From Dugong dugon (lineage: Eukaryota > Chordata > Mammalia > Sirenia > Dugongidae), in the NCBI GenBank assembly GCA_030035585.1, contig CM057476.1, positions 2,410,501 to 2,474,500 on the forward strand: a stretch of 64,000 nucleotides of DNA. Reading direction: 5' to 3'. Numbering within the stretch: position 1 is the stretch's first letter; every line of letters begins with the position of its first letter. Under the pieces are notes generated by a model that saw nothing but the letters and a program-made list of their open reading frames with translations, was not told where the DNA came from and ran no database searches. The position numbers were made by a program, and so were the translations under genes. Below, in pieces: positions 24,701-36,263 of this stretch.

Positions 24701-25790
24701 GTCAATTTTGTTGATCCTTTCGAAGAATCAACTTTTGGTTTTGTTGATTCTTTCTATTGGTTTTCGATTCTCTATTTCATTCATTTCTGCTCTGATCTTT
24801 ATCACTTCCTTTCTTCTGGTGCTGTAGGCTTCTTTTGCTGTTCTCTATTTGTTCAAGTTGTGTAGCTAATGCATTGATTTTGTCCCTTCTTTTTTGATGT
24901 GTGCATCTATTGCTATAAATTGTCCTCTGAGGACTGCCTTTTCTGTGTCCCAAAGGTTTTGGTATGATGTGTTTTCATTCTTGTCTGATTATAGGAATTT
25001 TTTGATTCCACCTCTGATTTCTTCTATTACTCAGTGATGTGTAAGCTGAATGTTATTCAGTTTCCATGTAGTTGATTTTTTTCCTTGCTCTTCCTGTTAT
25101 TAATTTCTACCTTGATGGTGTTGTGGTCAGAGAAGATACTTTGTATTATTTCATCGTTTTGGATCTTGCTGAGGATTGCTTTGTGTCCTAAGATGTGGTC
25201 TGTTCTTGAGAATGTTCCATGTGCAATGGAAAAGAATGTGTAGTTTGCAGCTGTTGGGTGTAGTATTCTATATATGTCTATGAGGTCAAGTTGGCTGATT
25301 GTGCCCTTTAGGTCTTCTGTATCTTTGCTGAGTTTCTTTCTAGATGTTCTGTCCTTTACCACGAGTGGTGTGTTGAAGTCTCCTCCTATTATTGTGGAAC
25401 TGGCAATTTCTCTTTTCAGTGCTCTTAAAGTTTGTTTTGTGTACTTTGGAGCCCTATTATTGGTACATAGATATTTATTATGATTGTGTCTTCATGATGG
25501 ATTGTCCCTTTAATAATGATATCCTGTTCTGGTTTTTTTTATATATTTTGATATTGTCTGCTGTCTTAGGGACATTCAGTAGTTATTTTCCTTGTTTGTT
25601 GATTGTAGATTTGTTTGTTTCATCCTGCTTTTTGTTTTATTTGGTTATGCCTGAGCAGGCAGGCTTTGCATTCTTTGGTGTTTGCTCATCTGTGGACACG
25701 ATATCTTTCACCTCCTTGTCCTCCTTGTCCAATGGGCAGGTCCAGTCGCTCAGCTATGGTGCAGCAGGGCAGGTCCAGCTGAAGGGGAGG
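21783..25790 (-). repeat. L1, 3' UTR plus most of ORF2, internally rearranged
   Basis: The 3' end is at 21783. ORF2 runs upward: the 3' half to 23950, then the RT region, then the endonuclease region at 25057-25362 (TFFSIAHGTFSRTDHILGHK). Compared with 12617-14880 it jumps at about 23951 from CAGGCTGTTG to a more distal ORF2 part, so several hundred bases are missing. Multiple stops make it inactive. No ORF1-like coding was seen before the 5' region. Confidence 0.85.
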
Positions 25791-27015
25791 GGCTGAGATG
25801 GGTTTTTTGTGGCATATAGGGACCAACAAGGTGAGCCAGAGTCAGTACAAGGCAGTTTCCAGTAGGCCATGCCTGTGCTTCTTGGGAGCACAATGTTTAG
25901 CACCAGGTGCAAATAAGCAGAAGGCGGCGGGGGGCGGGGGGGGGGGGGGGTTGCGTATGGGAAAGAGAAGATGGAGGAGAGAAACAGGGGCCAAAAAAAA
26001 AAAGTGCTGAGGTAGCCTGCTGTTGGGGTGGAGAGATGAGAAACCGAGAAATGGAGAAAAACAAAAAGGACAGATAAATAAATAAAAATTAAAAAACAAA
26101 AAAGCTCGCAGGCATCCCACCAGCATGGCTGCACAGAGCAGGGAAGTGGCTCCCAAGCCGTGCAAGTACAGCCCAGCTAGAAGGAGTAGAGATGATACAC
26201 AGCACCAGGTATTCAGGAAACAGGAAAAGACGATAAGTAGGAAGAGACGAGAAAGTGAGAAATGAAAAAAATAAAAAGGAAAAAGAACGAGAAAACAAAC
26301 AGAAAGAAAAAGAAAGAAAAAGCCCCCAGGGATCCCACCAGTGTGTCAGCTTGGACCAGGGAAGCAGCTCCCCAGCTGAGCCATGCTTTACAGCCTGTCG
26401 AGAAGAAGCAAAGATGGCACACGGAGTCAGGTGTTTGAGGGAAAGGAGGGGGAGGAGATGAAAGGCAGGGAAGAGACCAAAAGAGGCTGAAAAAAGCAAT
26501 ACCAGCAACAAAGAAATGGCACTGAAGAATTGGCTGGTGTGGGTGGGGTGAATCCGTGTGTCAGGGTACCAGTGCCTCCCACGCCGCAGTCACGGCCTGC
26601 CAGGAAGCACGACCTGCCGGGCAGCCATGGATCAGCCCACCAGGAAGTGTGGAAGGCCGAGCAGGGGGAGGCAGGGTGGTGATGGGAAAGCGTGTTTCAC
26701 TGGTTACCGGGTGCTCTGTCTCCTGCTGGGAGCTCCCTGAATCTGCTTTCCTGTACTCCCTATGTGCCGATCTCTGACAGGAGTCCAAGATGGTGGATCC
26801 GTGCTGTGTTAGCTGATAGGGTACCTCCTCTCGTAACTCTCCTCCTCTCTGTTCTCTGTCAGTTTCTTATTCCATTTGGTGCTTGGTTGAGTTCTTTATC
26901 TCTTCATTTGACACTTAGGGTTCTAGGATTGACATTTGTCTCTGTTTTACTTAGTTTTTTGGGTCTTTCCTGTGGAGGGACAGCATGGTGCTTCTGTCTA
27001 TAGTGCCATGTTTGT
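25791..27015 (-). repeat. Probable L1 5' UTR with tandem monomer-like units
   Basis: Segments near 26106-26220 and 26327-26440 are paralogous. They share CATCCCACCAG/GATCCCACCAG, CAGGGAAG, AGCTCCC/GGCTCCC, ACAGC and CAGGT in order, about 221 bases apart and separated by purine-rich tracts. A weaker third unit lies near 25810-25905. The end at about 27015 joins an older L1. A run of about 16 G lies near 25935-25950. The 5' UTR assignment is an inference from position and orientation. Confidence 0.5.
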
Positions 27016-30000
27016 CTTTTCACATTCTTAACACTGATTTTGGCAGAGCAGAAATTTTAATTTTGATAAAGTCCAATTTATAAGATTTTCCTTCATGGAT
27101 TGTGCTTTTGGCATTGTTTCTAAAAACCTCATGAAACCCAAGATCAGGTAGAACAGATTGCTCCTGTGTTTTCTTATAGAAGTTATATAATTTTGAATTT
27201 TGCATTTAGCTCAGTGATCCATTTTGATTTAATTGTTTGTGGACAGTGTTAGGTTTATGTCTAGGTTCATTGTTTTGCATGTAGACCTCTAGTTTTTCAA
27301 TAGCATTTGTTGAAAAGACTATTCTTCTCCATTGAATTACCTTTGTACTGGTCTAAAATCACTTGGCTCTATCTGTGTGCAGCTCTTTCTTCTGTTCCAT
27401 TCATCTCTGTGTTTATTTCTGCGCCAATACCATGCTGTCTTGGTTCCTGTAGCTTTATACTAAGTCATGAAATTGAGTGTGGTCCTCCTTCTTCAGTTCA
27501 TGTTTGCCATTATAGGTATTTCACCTTTCCACATAAAAGTCAGAATCTGTTTGTGGATACCTACAAAATATCTTGCTTGGATTTTGACTGGGAATATGTT
27601 GTCAGTAGAGATCAAGTTGGAAAAAATAAATTTGGTACTATTGTAAATGTCATTGTTGTTTTAATTTCCGATCCCAGTTCATTGCCAGCTTGTAGGACTT
27701 TTGAATTGACTTTTGTCTGTTGACCTTATATCCTGTGGCCTTGCTATAATTGCTTGTTAGTTTCTGGAGTTTTCTTGTAGATCCTTTGGGATTTTCTATG
27801 CCATAGACAATCATGCCATCTGCGAGTAGAGGTTGTTCCCTTCTTTCCAGCCTGTATTCCTTTTATTTCTTTTGCTTGTTTTACTGCACTAGCAAGGTTG
27901 AGTAGGAATGGTGAGAGAGCACACATTTACCTGGATTCCAGTCTGAGGGGAAAACATTTAGTTTCCCACCATTAAGTACGATGTTAGCTCTAAAGAGGTG
28001 GTTTGTAGATGTTCTCCATCAAGTTAAAAACTTCCCTCTCGTTCCTAGTTTGCTGAGAGCTTTTTGTTTTTAAATCATGGATCAGTGTAGGCTTTAGTCA
28101 TCTTTATCCTGTTGATGTGGCTGACTGATTAATTTTAAATATTAAACTAGCCTTGCATAGCTGGAATAAATGTCACTTGGTCATGGTGTATAATCCTTTT
28201 TATACATCTTTAGATTCAATTTGCTAATACTTTCCTTAGGATTTTTGCATTTATGCAAACATTGGTCTATAGTTTTTGGTCTGTTGTGGTTTTTTTCTTT
28301 TTTGCTTTTATCACTTTGAGGAGTAAGCTGTGCCTGACCCAAGCCATGGTGTTTTCAATCGCCGAATATGCATGCAAAAGCTAGACAATGAATAAGGAAG
28401 GCAGAAGAAGAATTGATGCCTTTGAATTATGGTGTTAGTGAAGAATATTGAATATACCATGGACTGCCAAAAGAACAAACAAATCTGTCTTGGAAGAAGT
28501 ACAGCCAGAATGCTCTTTAGAAGCCAGGAGGGTGAGACTTTGTCTCATGAACTTTGGATGTGTTATCAGGAGGGATGAACCCTGGAGAAGGACTTTGTAC
28601 TTGGTAAAGAAGAGGGTCAGCAAAAATAGGAAGACCCTCAATGAGATGGACTGACACAGTGGCTGCAATAATGGGTTCAGACATAGCAATGATTGTGAGT
28701 ATGGCACAGGACCAGGCAGTGTTTTGTTCTGTTGTACACGGGGTCGCTATGAGTCGGAACCAACTGGATGGCACCTAATAACGACAACAACAATTCCTTT
28801 ATGTAGTTTTGTATTATGGTAATGCTGCCTTCATTAATTAACTGGGAAGTATTCCCTCTGCTACTGTTTTCTGGAAGAGATTGTGGATAATTGGTATTAT
28901 ATTTTCCTTAAATGTGTGGAAGATTTTCACCGGTGAAACCATCTGGGCCTGGTGATTTTTATTTTTTGAAAGGTTATTAATTGTTAATTCAATTTGTTTA
29001 ATAGATACAGGCCTATTCAGGCTATCTGTTTCTCCTTGTGTGAGTTTTGCTGGTTTGTGTCTGTCAAGGAATTGGTTCATTTCATCTAAGTTATCAAATT
29101 TGTGGCTACAGAGTAGTTTGTATTGTTTCTTTGTTATTCTTTTCCTGTCCATCAGTGGTGATAACCTCTCTTTCATTTATGATATTGGTAGCTTGTGTCT
29201 GCTCTCTTTCTTTCTTGGTTAACCTGGCTAGCAATTTATCAATTTCACTGATTCTTTTCAAAGAACCAGGTTTTGGTTTAGTTGATTTTCTCTATTGTTT
29301 TCCTGTTTTTTATTTCATTGATTTTTTTCTCTAATTTGTATTATTTCTTTTCTTCTGCTTGATTTAGACTTAACTTGCTCTTATTTCTCCACTTTACAAA
29401 GGTGAAAGCTTAGCTTATTGACTTTTGATTCTACTTCTTTTCTAATATATACTTTAAACATTACTTTAATATATCCCCAACATTAGATAACTTATATTTT
29501 AATTTTCATTTAGTTTAAAATATTTTTCAACTTCTCCGGAGACTTCTTTGACTCTGGGGTTATTTAGAAGTATGTTGTTTAATTTTCCAAATATTTGGTG
29601 GATTTTCCATTTATCTTTCTATTGTTGGTTTCCAAATTAATTCCACTGTGGTCTGAGAATACACTTGTATGATTTCTGTTCTTTTAAATTTAGGGTTATA
29701 TCACACAGAATGAGGTTTGTCTTGGTGACTGTTCCATGTGACCTTAAGAAGAAAGTGTATTCTTCTGCTGTTGGATGAAGAATTCCATAAATGTCAATTA
29801 GATCTAGTTGATTGATAATGCTGCTCAGGTAATCTATATCCTTACTGATTTTCTGCTTGCTTGATCTATCAGTTACTGACGGAGGGGTTGAAGTCTCCTG
29901 CTATAACAGTGAAATGGTTTCTCCTTTCAGTTCTATTAGTTATTGCCTCGTAGATTTTGATGTATATTTGTTAGGTGCATACACATTTAGGATTGTTATA

Positions 30001-30345
30001 TCTTCTTGGACAATTAGCCCTTTTATCATTGTGTAATGCCCCTCATTATCCCTGATAATTTTCCTTGTTCTGAAATCTGCTTTATCTGAAAGCAATGTAG
30101 GTCCTACATCTTTCTTTCGATAAGTATTATCATGGTATATCTTTCCCCACCCATTTACTTTCAACCTGTCTCAGTCTTTATATTTAAAATGGCATTTCAG
30201 TGGACTACATGTAGTTGGATCTTGTGTTTTAATCTGCTCTAACAGTCTCTGGCTTTTAATTAGGCATTTATCCATTCAAATTTAAAGTGATTCTTCATAT
30301 AGCTGGATCAATATCTACCATGTTTGTAACTGTTTTCTCTCCATT
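27016..30345 (-). repeat. Older L1 (L1M-type), antisense, interrupted by RTE
   Basis: 27290-27480 and 28800-30330 are reverse-complement L1 ORF2. The minus frames 28838-29176 (RT-proximal) and 29940-30164 (EDITILNVYAPN, endonuclease) confirm this. It is more diverged than the two younger L1 copies. The younger L1 abuts it at 27015, which suggests insertion into it or a rearranged junction. Confidence 0.8.
28322..28795 (+). repeat. RTE (BovB-like) LINE, 3' part of ORF and 3' end
   Basis: It contains CTGACCCAAGCCATGGTGTT, the ORF end (GAAGAAGAATTGATGCCTTT, ACCATGGACTGCCAAAAGAA), and the terminus GGGGTCGCTATGAGTCGGAA followed by AACGACAACAACAA. It interrupts the older L1 at about 28320. It is homologous to 41317-42025. 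Confidence 0.85.
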
Positions 30346-30359
30346 GCCTTTGCATTGAT

Positions 30360-30590
30360 AATGATAGCCAGCACTGACTAAGTGTTCCACCAGGCACTGT
30401 TAGAAATGCTTGGAAGGTTTTTGCATGTTTAATCCCCAGAACAACCCTGTAGGGTAGATACCAGTATTATCTACATTTTCTAGAAGAGGAAGCTGAAGCT
30501 GAAGGAGATTAAACGGCTGGCCAGAGTTCCCACAGCTCACAACAGTGTGTGATTCACGTCCTGAGCTTGTGCCCTCTCTGATATGTAGCA
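30360..30590 (+). repeat. MIR
   Basis: In order: CAGGCACTGTTAGAAATGCT, TTTAATCCCCAGAACAACCC, TAGGGTAGATACCAGTATTA, and GAGGAAGCTGAAGCTGAAGG. This is a typical MIR core and 3' half. Confidence 0.8.
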
Positions 30591-30984
30591 CCAGGGTACA
30601 TGTGCTGGAAAATTCATCCTCACAGATGTAAGACTGGGAAGCAGCCACAGATACTCCTAAATCCCATTCTTTTAAAGCACTAAAGAGATTGCACTTCCTA
30701 AAAATATCTCCCTTATTTAACAGATAAGCGTTGAGTGTTAAGCTTGGTGCTGAGGATGTAACAGTGAATAATACTCAGCACAGCTCTTTATAGAGTGATC
30801 AATACTATGGTATAAGCATGTGGCATTTGTATCGGGGGAGGAGGTGCCGGCTTAAACCAGCGCTTTTGAGAGTAGACTGGGGGAGGCTGTCCCCTCATTG
30901 CCAGAATCAGTGAGTCACTACCGTCGCTGCATATTAAAGAGCTCTAAAGGGCACTGCCTGGGTGCATTCAGTTGTCTTTCTAGA
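30591..30984. other. Unclassified; possible L2-class fragment
   Basis: Near 30720-30800, GTGCTGAGGATGTAACAGTG weakly resembles L2-type 3' sequence. Nothing else was recognised. Confidence 0.35.
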
Positions 30985-31176
30985 CATTTAGTTGTTCTTA
31001 GCTGCCATCGAGTCAGCCCCAAATCATGGTGACCTCCATGCACAACAGAATGAAGTGCTGCCTGGTCCTCTGCCATCCCCATGATCAATTGCAGATCGGA
31101 CCATTGTGATCCGTAAGGTTTTCACTGGCTGATTTTCAGAAGTGGATTGCCAGGCCTTTCTTCCTAGTTTGTTGTA
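30985..31176 (-). repeat. tRNA-Gly-headed SINE, 3' half (split copy)
   Basis: TTGTTCTTAGCTGCCATCGA tail and GGATTGCCAGGCCTTTCTTC. The copy breaks at CCTAGT and resumes at about 31872 (CTTAGTCTGGAAACTCCGC). Confidence 0.75.
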
Positions 31177-31871
31177 TGAATAATAGCTGACATAAGGCTA
31201 ATTTCTAAAATGCGAAGATAACTCGAATCCCCACTTTCTCCATCATCCTTACACCAGCCACCAGGTGACACTTTCTCTGACCCTAACAGCACAGAGTTTG
31301 GTTTTCCCCAAGCTGGGACTCTGTCCTTCCATCCCCTGCCAAACACACTAATGTTGGCTTCTCTGCTGGCTCTCACTGCCCCTGGTGGGTTTGATAATTT
31401 GCCAGACTGACTCACAGAGCTCATGGAAACTAGTACCTATACTTACAGTTACCCATTTATTATAACCAGGAAGGATACAAGCATAGAGACCCATCAGGTT
31501 AGGTCTGGGAGAGGTCTGGGCACCAAGAGGCTTCCATTGTCCCCAGGGACATGCCACACCCTCTCCCGTGCATAGATGTTCTCATGAGGCCCCAAAAAGG
31601 GAGCACTCCAAGGCTCTGGGTGCCCTAGTCATAAGGGCCCTTAATGAATATGCATGACTGGGGCCTTAATACATAGTCATGATCCATCCAATCAGTGAAT
31701 AAGCATGACTCCATCATGCCCTCTCCCTTCCTAAGGTTATTTCACAGGTGTGGGGCCTGTGTAGCCCTTATTTGCCTGGCTTTTTTAGAAAGACAGAGAG
31801 CACCTAGATTGCTCAGGTTGTTTTCAGAAACCAGAGTCAAAGGGCCAAAACTAAGTTCTTTGTCCCACATC
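31177..31871 (-). mobile_element. Probable LTR inserted in a tRNA-Gly SINE
   Basis: A roughly 695-base block splits one SINE. It carries a CAGAGCTCATGGAAACTAG / CATTTATTATAACCAGGAAG section and a TAATGAATATGCATGACT section, resembling, in reverse, old ERV LTRs. Edges and class are uncertain. Confidence 0.45.
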
Positions 31872-32040
31872 GGTCTTAGTCTGGAAACTCCGCTGAAACC
31901 TGTTCAGCATCATAACAACACGCAAGCTTCCACTGACAGACGAGTGGAGGCTGTATATGAGGTGCATTGGCCAGGAGTCGATCCCAGGTCTACTGCATGG
32001 AAGGTGAGAGTTCTACCGCTGGACCACCCTCACCAGGCAC
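31872..32040 (-). repeat. tRNA-Gly-headed SINE, 5' half with tRNA-like head
   Basis: TCTTAGTCTGGAAACTCC, CACGCAAGCTTCCACTGACA, then the reverse of a tRNA-Gly-like sequence (B box GTCGATCCCAGG; GAGAGTTCTACCGCTGGACC). Confidence 0.8.
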
Positions 32041-32144
32041 TTGGTACATTAATAATTGTCACAAGGAATGGCATTTTCAAATACGAGGGCAGTGTTTACG
32101 TGTTGGAGACCACATGGGAAAGAGTTGAGGCTTATGAGCAGGAG

Positions 32145-32285
32145 TGCAGAGCATGGGGTCCAGAGTCATGGACACCAGTCTGGGCAATAGTGATGGCTGT
32201 GCGCCCTTGTGGAGGTCACTGAAGCTCACTGAGCCTCACTTTCTGGACTCTTACCTTATCCAGGTGTAGTGGGGTATAAATCAGG
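32145..32285 (+). repeat. MIR
   Basis: GGGGTCCAGAGTCATGGACA, then a degraded core, then CACTGAGCCTCACTTTCTGG. Order and spacing fit MIR. Confidence 0.6.
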
Positions 32286-32317
32286 AACACAGGTAACCCC
32301 ACCCCCAAAACTGTTTC

Positions 32318-32664
32318 CCCAAAATAATCTTCAAACCTTAAACCAAAAATATCCCCTGCTGTCTTCTTAAAACCAAACGCTAATTTAGCTTAACTAGTGA
32401 AAAATGTATGCCTTGAGCATTGTGCTCTTTTAAGATCTGTCTATATGGGATCAAATTGACAACAGCAACTCAAAAGATGAGATGGGAACCTTAGGGGGCA
32501 GTGAGTTATATTAATGGGGGAGGAACAACTTGGAAAAGGAGGGTGAGAATGGTTGTACAACTCGAAGAATGTAATCAGTGTCTCTGAATTGTCCATGTAG
32601 AAACTGTTGAATTGGTGTACTGCTGTGTGTATTCTCAACAACAACAAAATAAAATTAAAAAATG
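32318..32664 (+). repeat. L1 3' UTR fragment (same subfamily as 2105-2460)
   Basis: Near-identical blocks with the copy at 2.1 kb (CATTGTGCTCTTTTAAG, TTAATGGGGGAGGAACAA, AAACTGTTGAATTGGTGTA), with an A-rich tail at 32640-32664. Confidence 0.7.
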
Positions 32665-33239
32665 AAGAGAACACAGGTGAACCCTGAGCAGACTCTGTGG
32701 CATGAGATAAGGTGTTGAGTAAACAATGCAGTCAATCAACCCAGAAATGCATCAGGATCAGTGGAAATCCAGATAGATTACTTCAGGTCCTTTCAAACTA
32801 AAACGTGTCAATTCATTCTGAAAGAGGTCTGATGTTAACACTAGTAGCAGGCTACCCTTGACTTAAATGATAAAGAATAAATAAAAAAGGAACATGCTCA
32901 AAGCTGCTTATGAGGTACTTTCTTTGATGACTTAGGGAAGCACCCAGCTCAGCATCTCGTGTGAGATGGTAGAGCGGAACCAGATGTCAGCCCTCCCCCA
33001 AATCTGAAGGTAAGAAAAGTACTTGATTACCAAAAAAGAAAGAAAGAAAAGCAGCAAAAATAAAATCAGCATGAACAAACAAAGGAAAGGACTGGAGAAG
33101 GGGTTAGCTAAAAAGTGAAACAAACATTTCCAATGATCAGCACATGTCAGCTCAGTGCATCGACTCACAACTGCTGATTCCCCCTCCCTCTAAGCCTCAT
33201 GCGAGGGGAGATGAGAGTGTGGGGGTTAGTGATGGCTAT
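32665..33239. other. Unclassified
   Basis: No recognised gene or repeat apart from a short (GAAA)n-like run near 33033-33049. Confidence 0.4.
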
Positions 33240-33740
33240 AGATTCTCTGACATTCTTCCCATTGAGATATGGGGTCTAATCCACTCACTCTTGAGATTGC
33301 ACTGGCCTTAGTGGGTCACTGGAGTCCCTGGGTGGTGTAAACTGTTAAGTGCTGGGCTACCAATTGAAAATATGGCAGTTTGACCCCACCTGTAGGTGCC
33401 TTGGAAGAAAAGCCCTGGCAATCTGCTTCTGAAAGGCTCACAGCCTTGAAAACCCTGTGGAGCACAGTTCTCAGATACACATGGGGACCCTATGAGTTAC
33501 AGTCGACTTGATGGCACCTGGTACTGGTAGTGGGTCACTTACTCAATAGAATGTAGCAGCAGTGATGATTTGGAACCTCTGAGGCTAGACCATAAGGAGC
33601 TCTGTACCTTCCACCTGGGTGTCCTGGAACACTTGTTCTTGGTGTCCTGAACCACCATGTAAGAAGGCCAGTTATTCTTATGGGAGACCACATGGAGAGA
33701 GAGAGGGACCAGGGGAGTCCAATCTTTCACCTGTCCTCAT
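33240..33740. repeat. Old interspersed repeat of uncertain class, split by a SINE
   Basis: CATTCTTCCCATTGAGATAT..., GATTGCACTGGCCTTAGTGG and, past the SINE, TCAATAGAATGTAGCAGCAG and GTAAGAAGGCCAGTTATTCT form a pattern common in old mammalian repeats. I cannot name the family. Confidence 0.4.
33321..33527 (+). repeat. AfroSINE-B type with perfect 12-base target-site duplication
   Basis: The copy is bounded by TAGTGGGTCACT at 33309-33320 and 33528-33539. It has GGAGTCCCTGGGTGGTGTAA head and ACCCTATGAGTTACAGTCGA tail. Confidence 0.92.
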
Positions 33741-33961
33741 TTAAACACCAGTCACATGAACAAAGCTGTGTTCTATCCTTTAGATCAAATCAGCCAACCA
33801 CTCAGTACCAACAAATGACCTCACTCAGTACCATGTGGACCAGAAGAATCGCCCAGCTGAGCTCTGCTCAAATTCCTGACACATACAGTCGTGATACGTG
33901 ATAAAATGGTGGTTGTCTCAGGACACTAAGATTTGGGATAGTCTGTTAAACAGTGATGCTG

Positions 33962-34168
33962 TTGTTGTTGTTAGTTGCTACTGAGTTGATTCCAACTCAT
34001 GGTGACCCCATGTGTTGCAGAGTAGAACTGCTCGATAGGGTTTTCTTGGCTATAATCTTTATGGAAGCAGATCGCCATGCCTTTCTTCCGTAGTGTCACT
34101 GGGTGGGTTTGAACCTTCAACCTTTAGGTTAGCAATTGAGCACAAACTGTTTGCACCACCCAGGGACC
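33962..34168 (-). repeat. AfroSINE with mixed A/B features
   Basis: (TTG)n lead, GCTACTGAGTTGATTCCAAC, the long-form GGCTATAATCTTTATGGAAG and an AfroSINE-B-like head (TTTGCACCACCCAGGGACC). It looks intermediate between the two SINE subfamilies. Confidence 0.75.
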
Positions 34169-35315
34169 TATTGTGGAATGAAATATTAGTTGAATTCTAG
34201 ATTCCCTTTTCAATCTACACAATAACTTTCAATGAAGTTTGTATCCCTTTTCCTATTTCTTCTTTTACTCTTTGTGGTTTAAATTCTACCACCATTGTCT
34301 CGCTGTGCTCTCTCAGCAATTCTCATTCCTTACTGGTGAAAAACCTCATCTGGTTCTGAAGACAAGTATGTTACCCACTTTCTAGATGCTGTTGAGAGAA
34401 AACACAAGAAGCAGAGGAAATTGTTCATTCGGGGACCAAAATTTACATGCTAAGAGCAACCTGAATATCTGCTCTGGTGTAATAAATAAAATGCAGCATA
34501 CATTCTATATGGGAAAGTCTCAAGAAATGATGTGGCTTAGGAGAGAATAAAACAAATGGAGGCTCAGAATTTAGTCTTGAAGTATTCTTTAATCCAAGAA
34601 TTATACAAAAGAGTGAATCACTCCACTGCCATGGACTTGATTTGCTGGGGAGAAGAATGTCTGTGTGCAGAATTACTTTGGTGAAAGTAAGCATAAGTTC
34701 TCAAAAGAAAACGAAGTTTCTGACATTCTCTATCTGAGTAAAATCTAAGCGCACAGAAAGTGGTGCTTTTCTTAAGGTGAATTTATCCACTCTCATTGCC
34801 AGAAGGGACATCTACGCAGGACTGCCTGGATTTCCAGTGTGCCGCTTAAAAAATGTGTCCTTTCCAAGCTTATTTCAGTTCTCTGATGCCTCCAAAATTA
34901 GCACCTGGTGCCCTTTTCCATGGATTTGAGGAAGATTTATTTTAATTCTGCTTCTCAAACTCTTGACTATATTACAGCAAAGAAAACTCCGGGGGCTTGC
35001 AGTTCAGACAGGGACAAATGGGGAAGAGCTATATCACAGTCTCCGTATCTCACCTGCAGTCTGTTGGCAGTTTTTTCTTTTTTTTGTTAAGCTGTTACAG
35101 TGTAAATACTCGTGCCTAGAATTGGGTCTTCTTTCCTTCCAGACCTGTGTCACCTTGGAAAATGGGCAAAATCCTTTTTTTTTTTTTTTTTTTCTGTATG
35201 TTCCCCTCATTTTAGGTACAGTGTATTTTATAGAATTAACTGGCCTATTTCTGTTGCATTGAGCCTTTGAGTTAGAAATCTAAGGCCTTCACAGACTGTT
35301 AATGAGCAAAGGGTG
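34169..35315. other. Unclassified intronic sequence with poly(T) at 35176-35193
   Basis: No gene or confident repeat recognised. A run of about 18 T occurs near 35176-35193. Confidence 0.4.
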
Positions 35316-35658
35316 TTGTTGTTAACTGCCTTCCAGTTGGCCCCAACTCATGGCAACCCCATGCACAATGGAGCGAAATGCTGCGCAGTCCTGTGCCATC
35401 CCCACGATCAGCTGTGCATTGGACCTTTATGATCCATAGAGTTCTCACTGGCTGATTTTCAGTAGTAGCTCTCCAGGCCTTTCTTACTAGTCTGTCTTAG
35501 TTTGGAAGCTCCACTGAATTGTGTTTAGCATCATAGCAACACTCAAGCCTCCACGAACAGACACTTAGTGCCTGTACCTGAGGTAAAATAGCTGGAATTG
35601 AACCTGGGTCTCAGGCATGGAAGGCAAGAATTCTACATTGAAGCACTACTGCCCTTGA
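35316..35658 (-). repeat. tRNA-Gly-headed SINE, near full length
   Basis: The tail is TTGTTGTTAACTGCCTTCCA and the body CTCTCCAGGCCTTTCTTACT / AGTTTGGAAGCTCCACTGAA. The tRNA-like head is GAATTGAACCTGGGTCTCAG and GGCAAGAATTCTACATTGAA. Confidence 0.8.
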
Positions 35659-35679
35659 GCAAAAGTTAGTTATTGTTTT

Positions 35680-35744
35680 TTCTGAGGAAGGAGGCTAAGT
35701 TCTCTAAAGAGGCAAAACCACTGGAGTGTGTGTGTGTGTGTGTA

Positions 35745-35787
<43 letters not shown>

Positions 35788-36138
35788 GAACATATACATA
35801 TCAAGCAAGTCCATTGGTCAGGCATCAGGCTGGAGGCTATTTCTGACTCACATAGCTGCAGGGGTGGACGGACCCAAGATCAGCAGGTGAGCTGCTAGCT
35901 CAAGTCCAAGAACCAGAAGTCAGATGATGATGAGCCAGATGCAGAATTCAGAGTAAGAACCTTGCTGGAACATCCATTTATATACTGAAGGGAGGTCACA
36001 TCCCCAAGGAGACTCCCTTTCAACTGATTGGTTCCTCATGGCAGATCTCATCACGGAGTCGATCACATTATTACATAACTGTCAAACCACTGAGAATCAT
36101 GGCCCAGCCAAGTTGACACACAATCTTGACCATCACAG
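35680..36138 (-). mobile_element. ERV-L (MLT2-like) 3' LTR
   Basis: In reverse it opens with TGTGATGGTCAAGATTGTG and ends with a TTTAGAGAACTTAG-type sequence. It lies at the 3' side of the antisense ERV-L internal region. A (TG)n/(TA)n microsatellite (about 35729-35787) has grown within it. No matching 5' LTR was found. Confidence 0.75.
35729..35787. repeat. (TG)n(TA)n compound microsatellite
   Basis: A TG run with a TATG interruption is followed by about 12 TA dinucleotides. Confidence 0.9.
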
Positions 36139-36263
36139 TCCAGCCCTTGTCAACTTGCCACCTGTGCATATCTCCTTAAACCATAATCTCTAAATAAAGA
36201 CCATTATAAAGTCATACTTGCATGTAACATGATACAACTAACACATGTACAAACAAAAATGCA

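Noticed and set aside
28838-30164. Minus ORFs with reverse-transcriptase and endonuclease likeness as an active element
   Set aside because: They are short pieces of an old L1 with many stops and an RTE insertion.
31695-32222. 175-codon plus ORF
   Set aside because: It runs from an LTR-like block through a reversed tRNA-Gly SINE head into a MIR; no domain.
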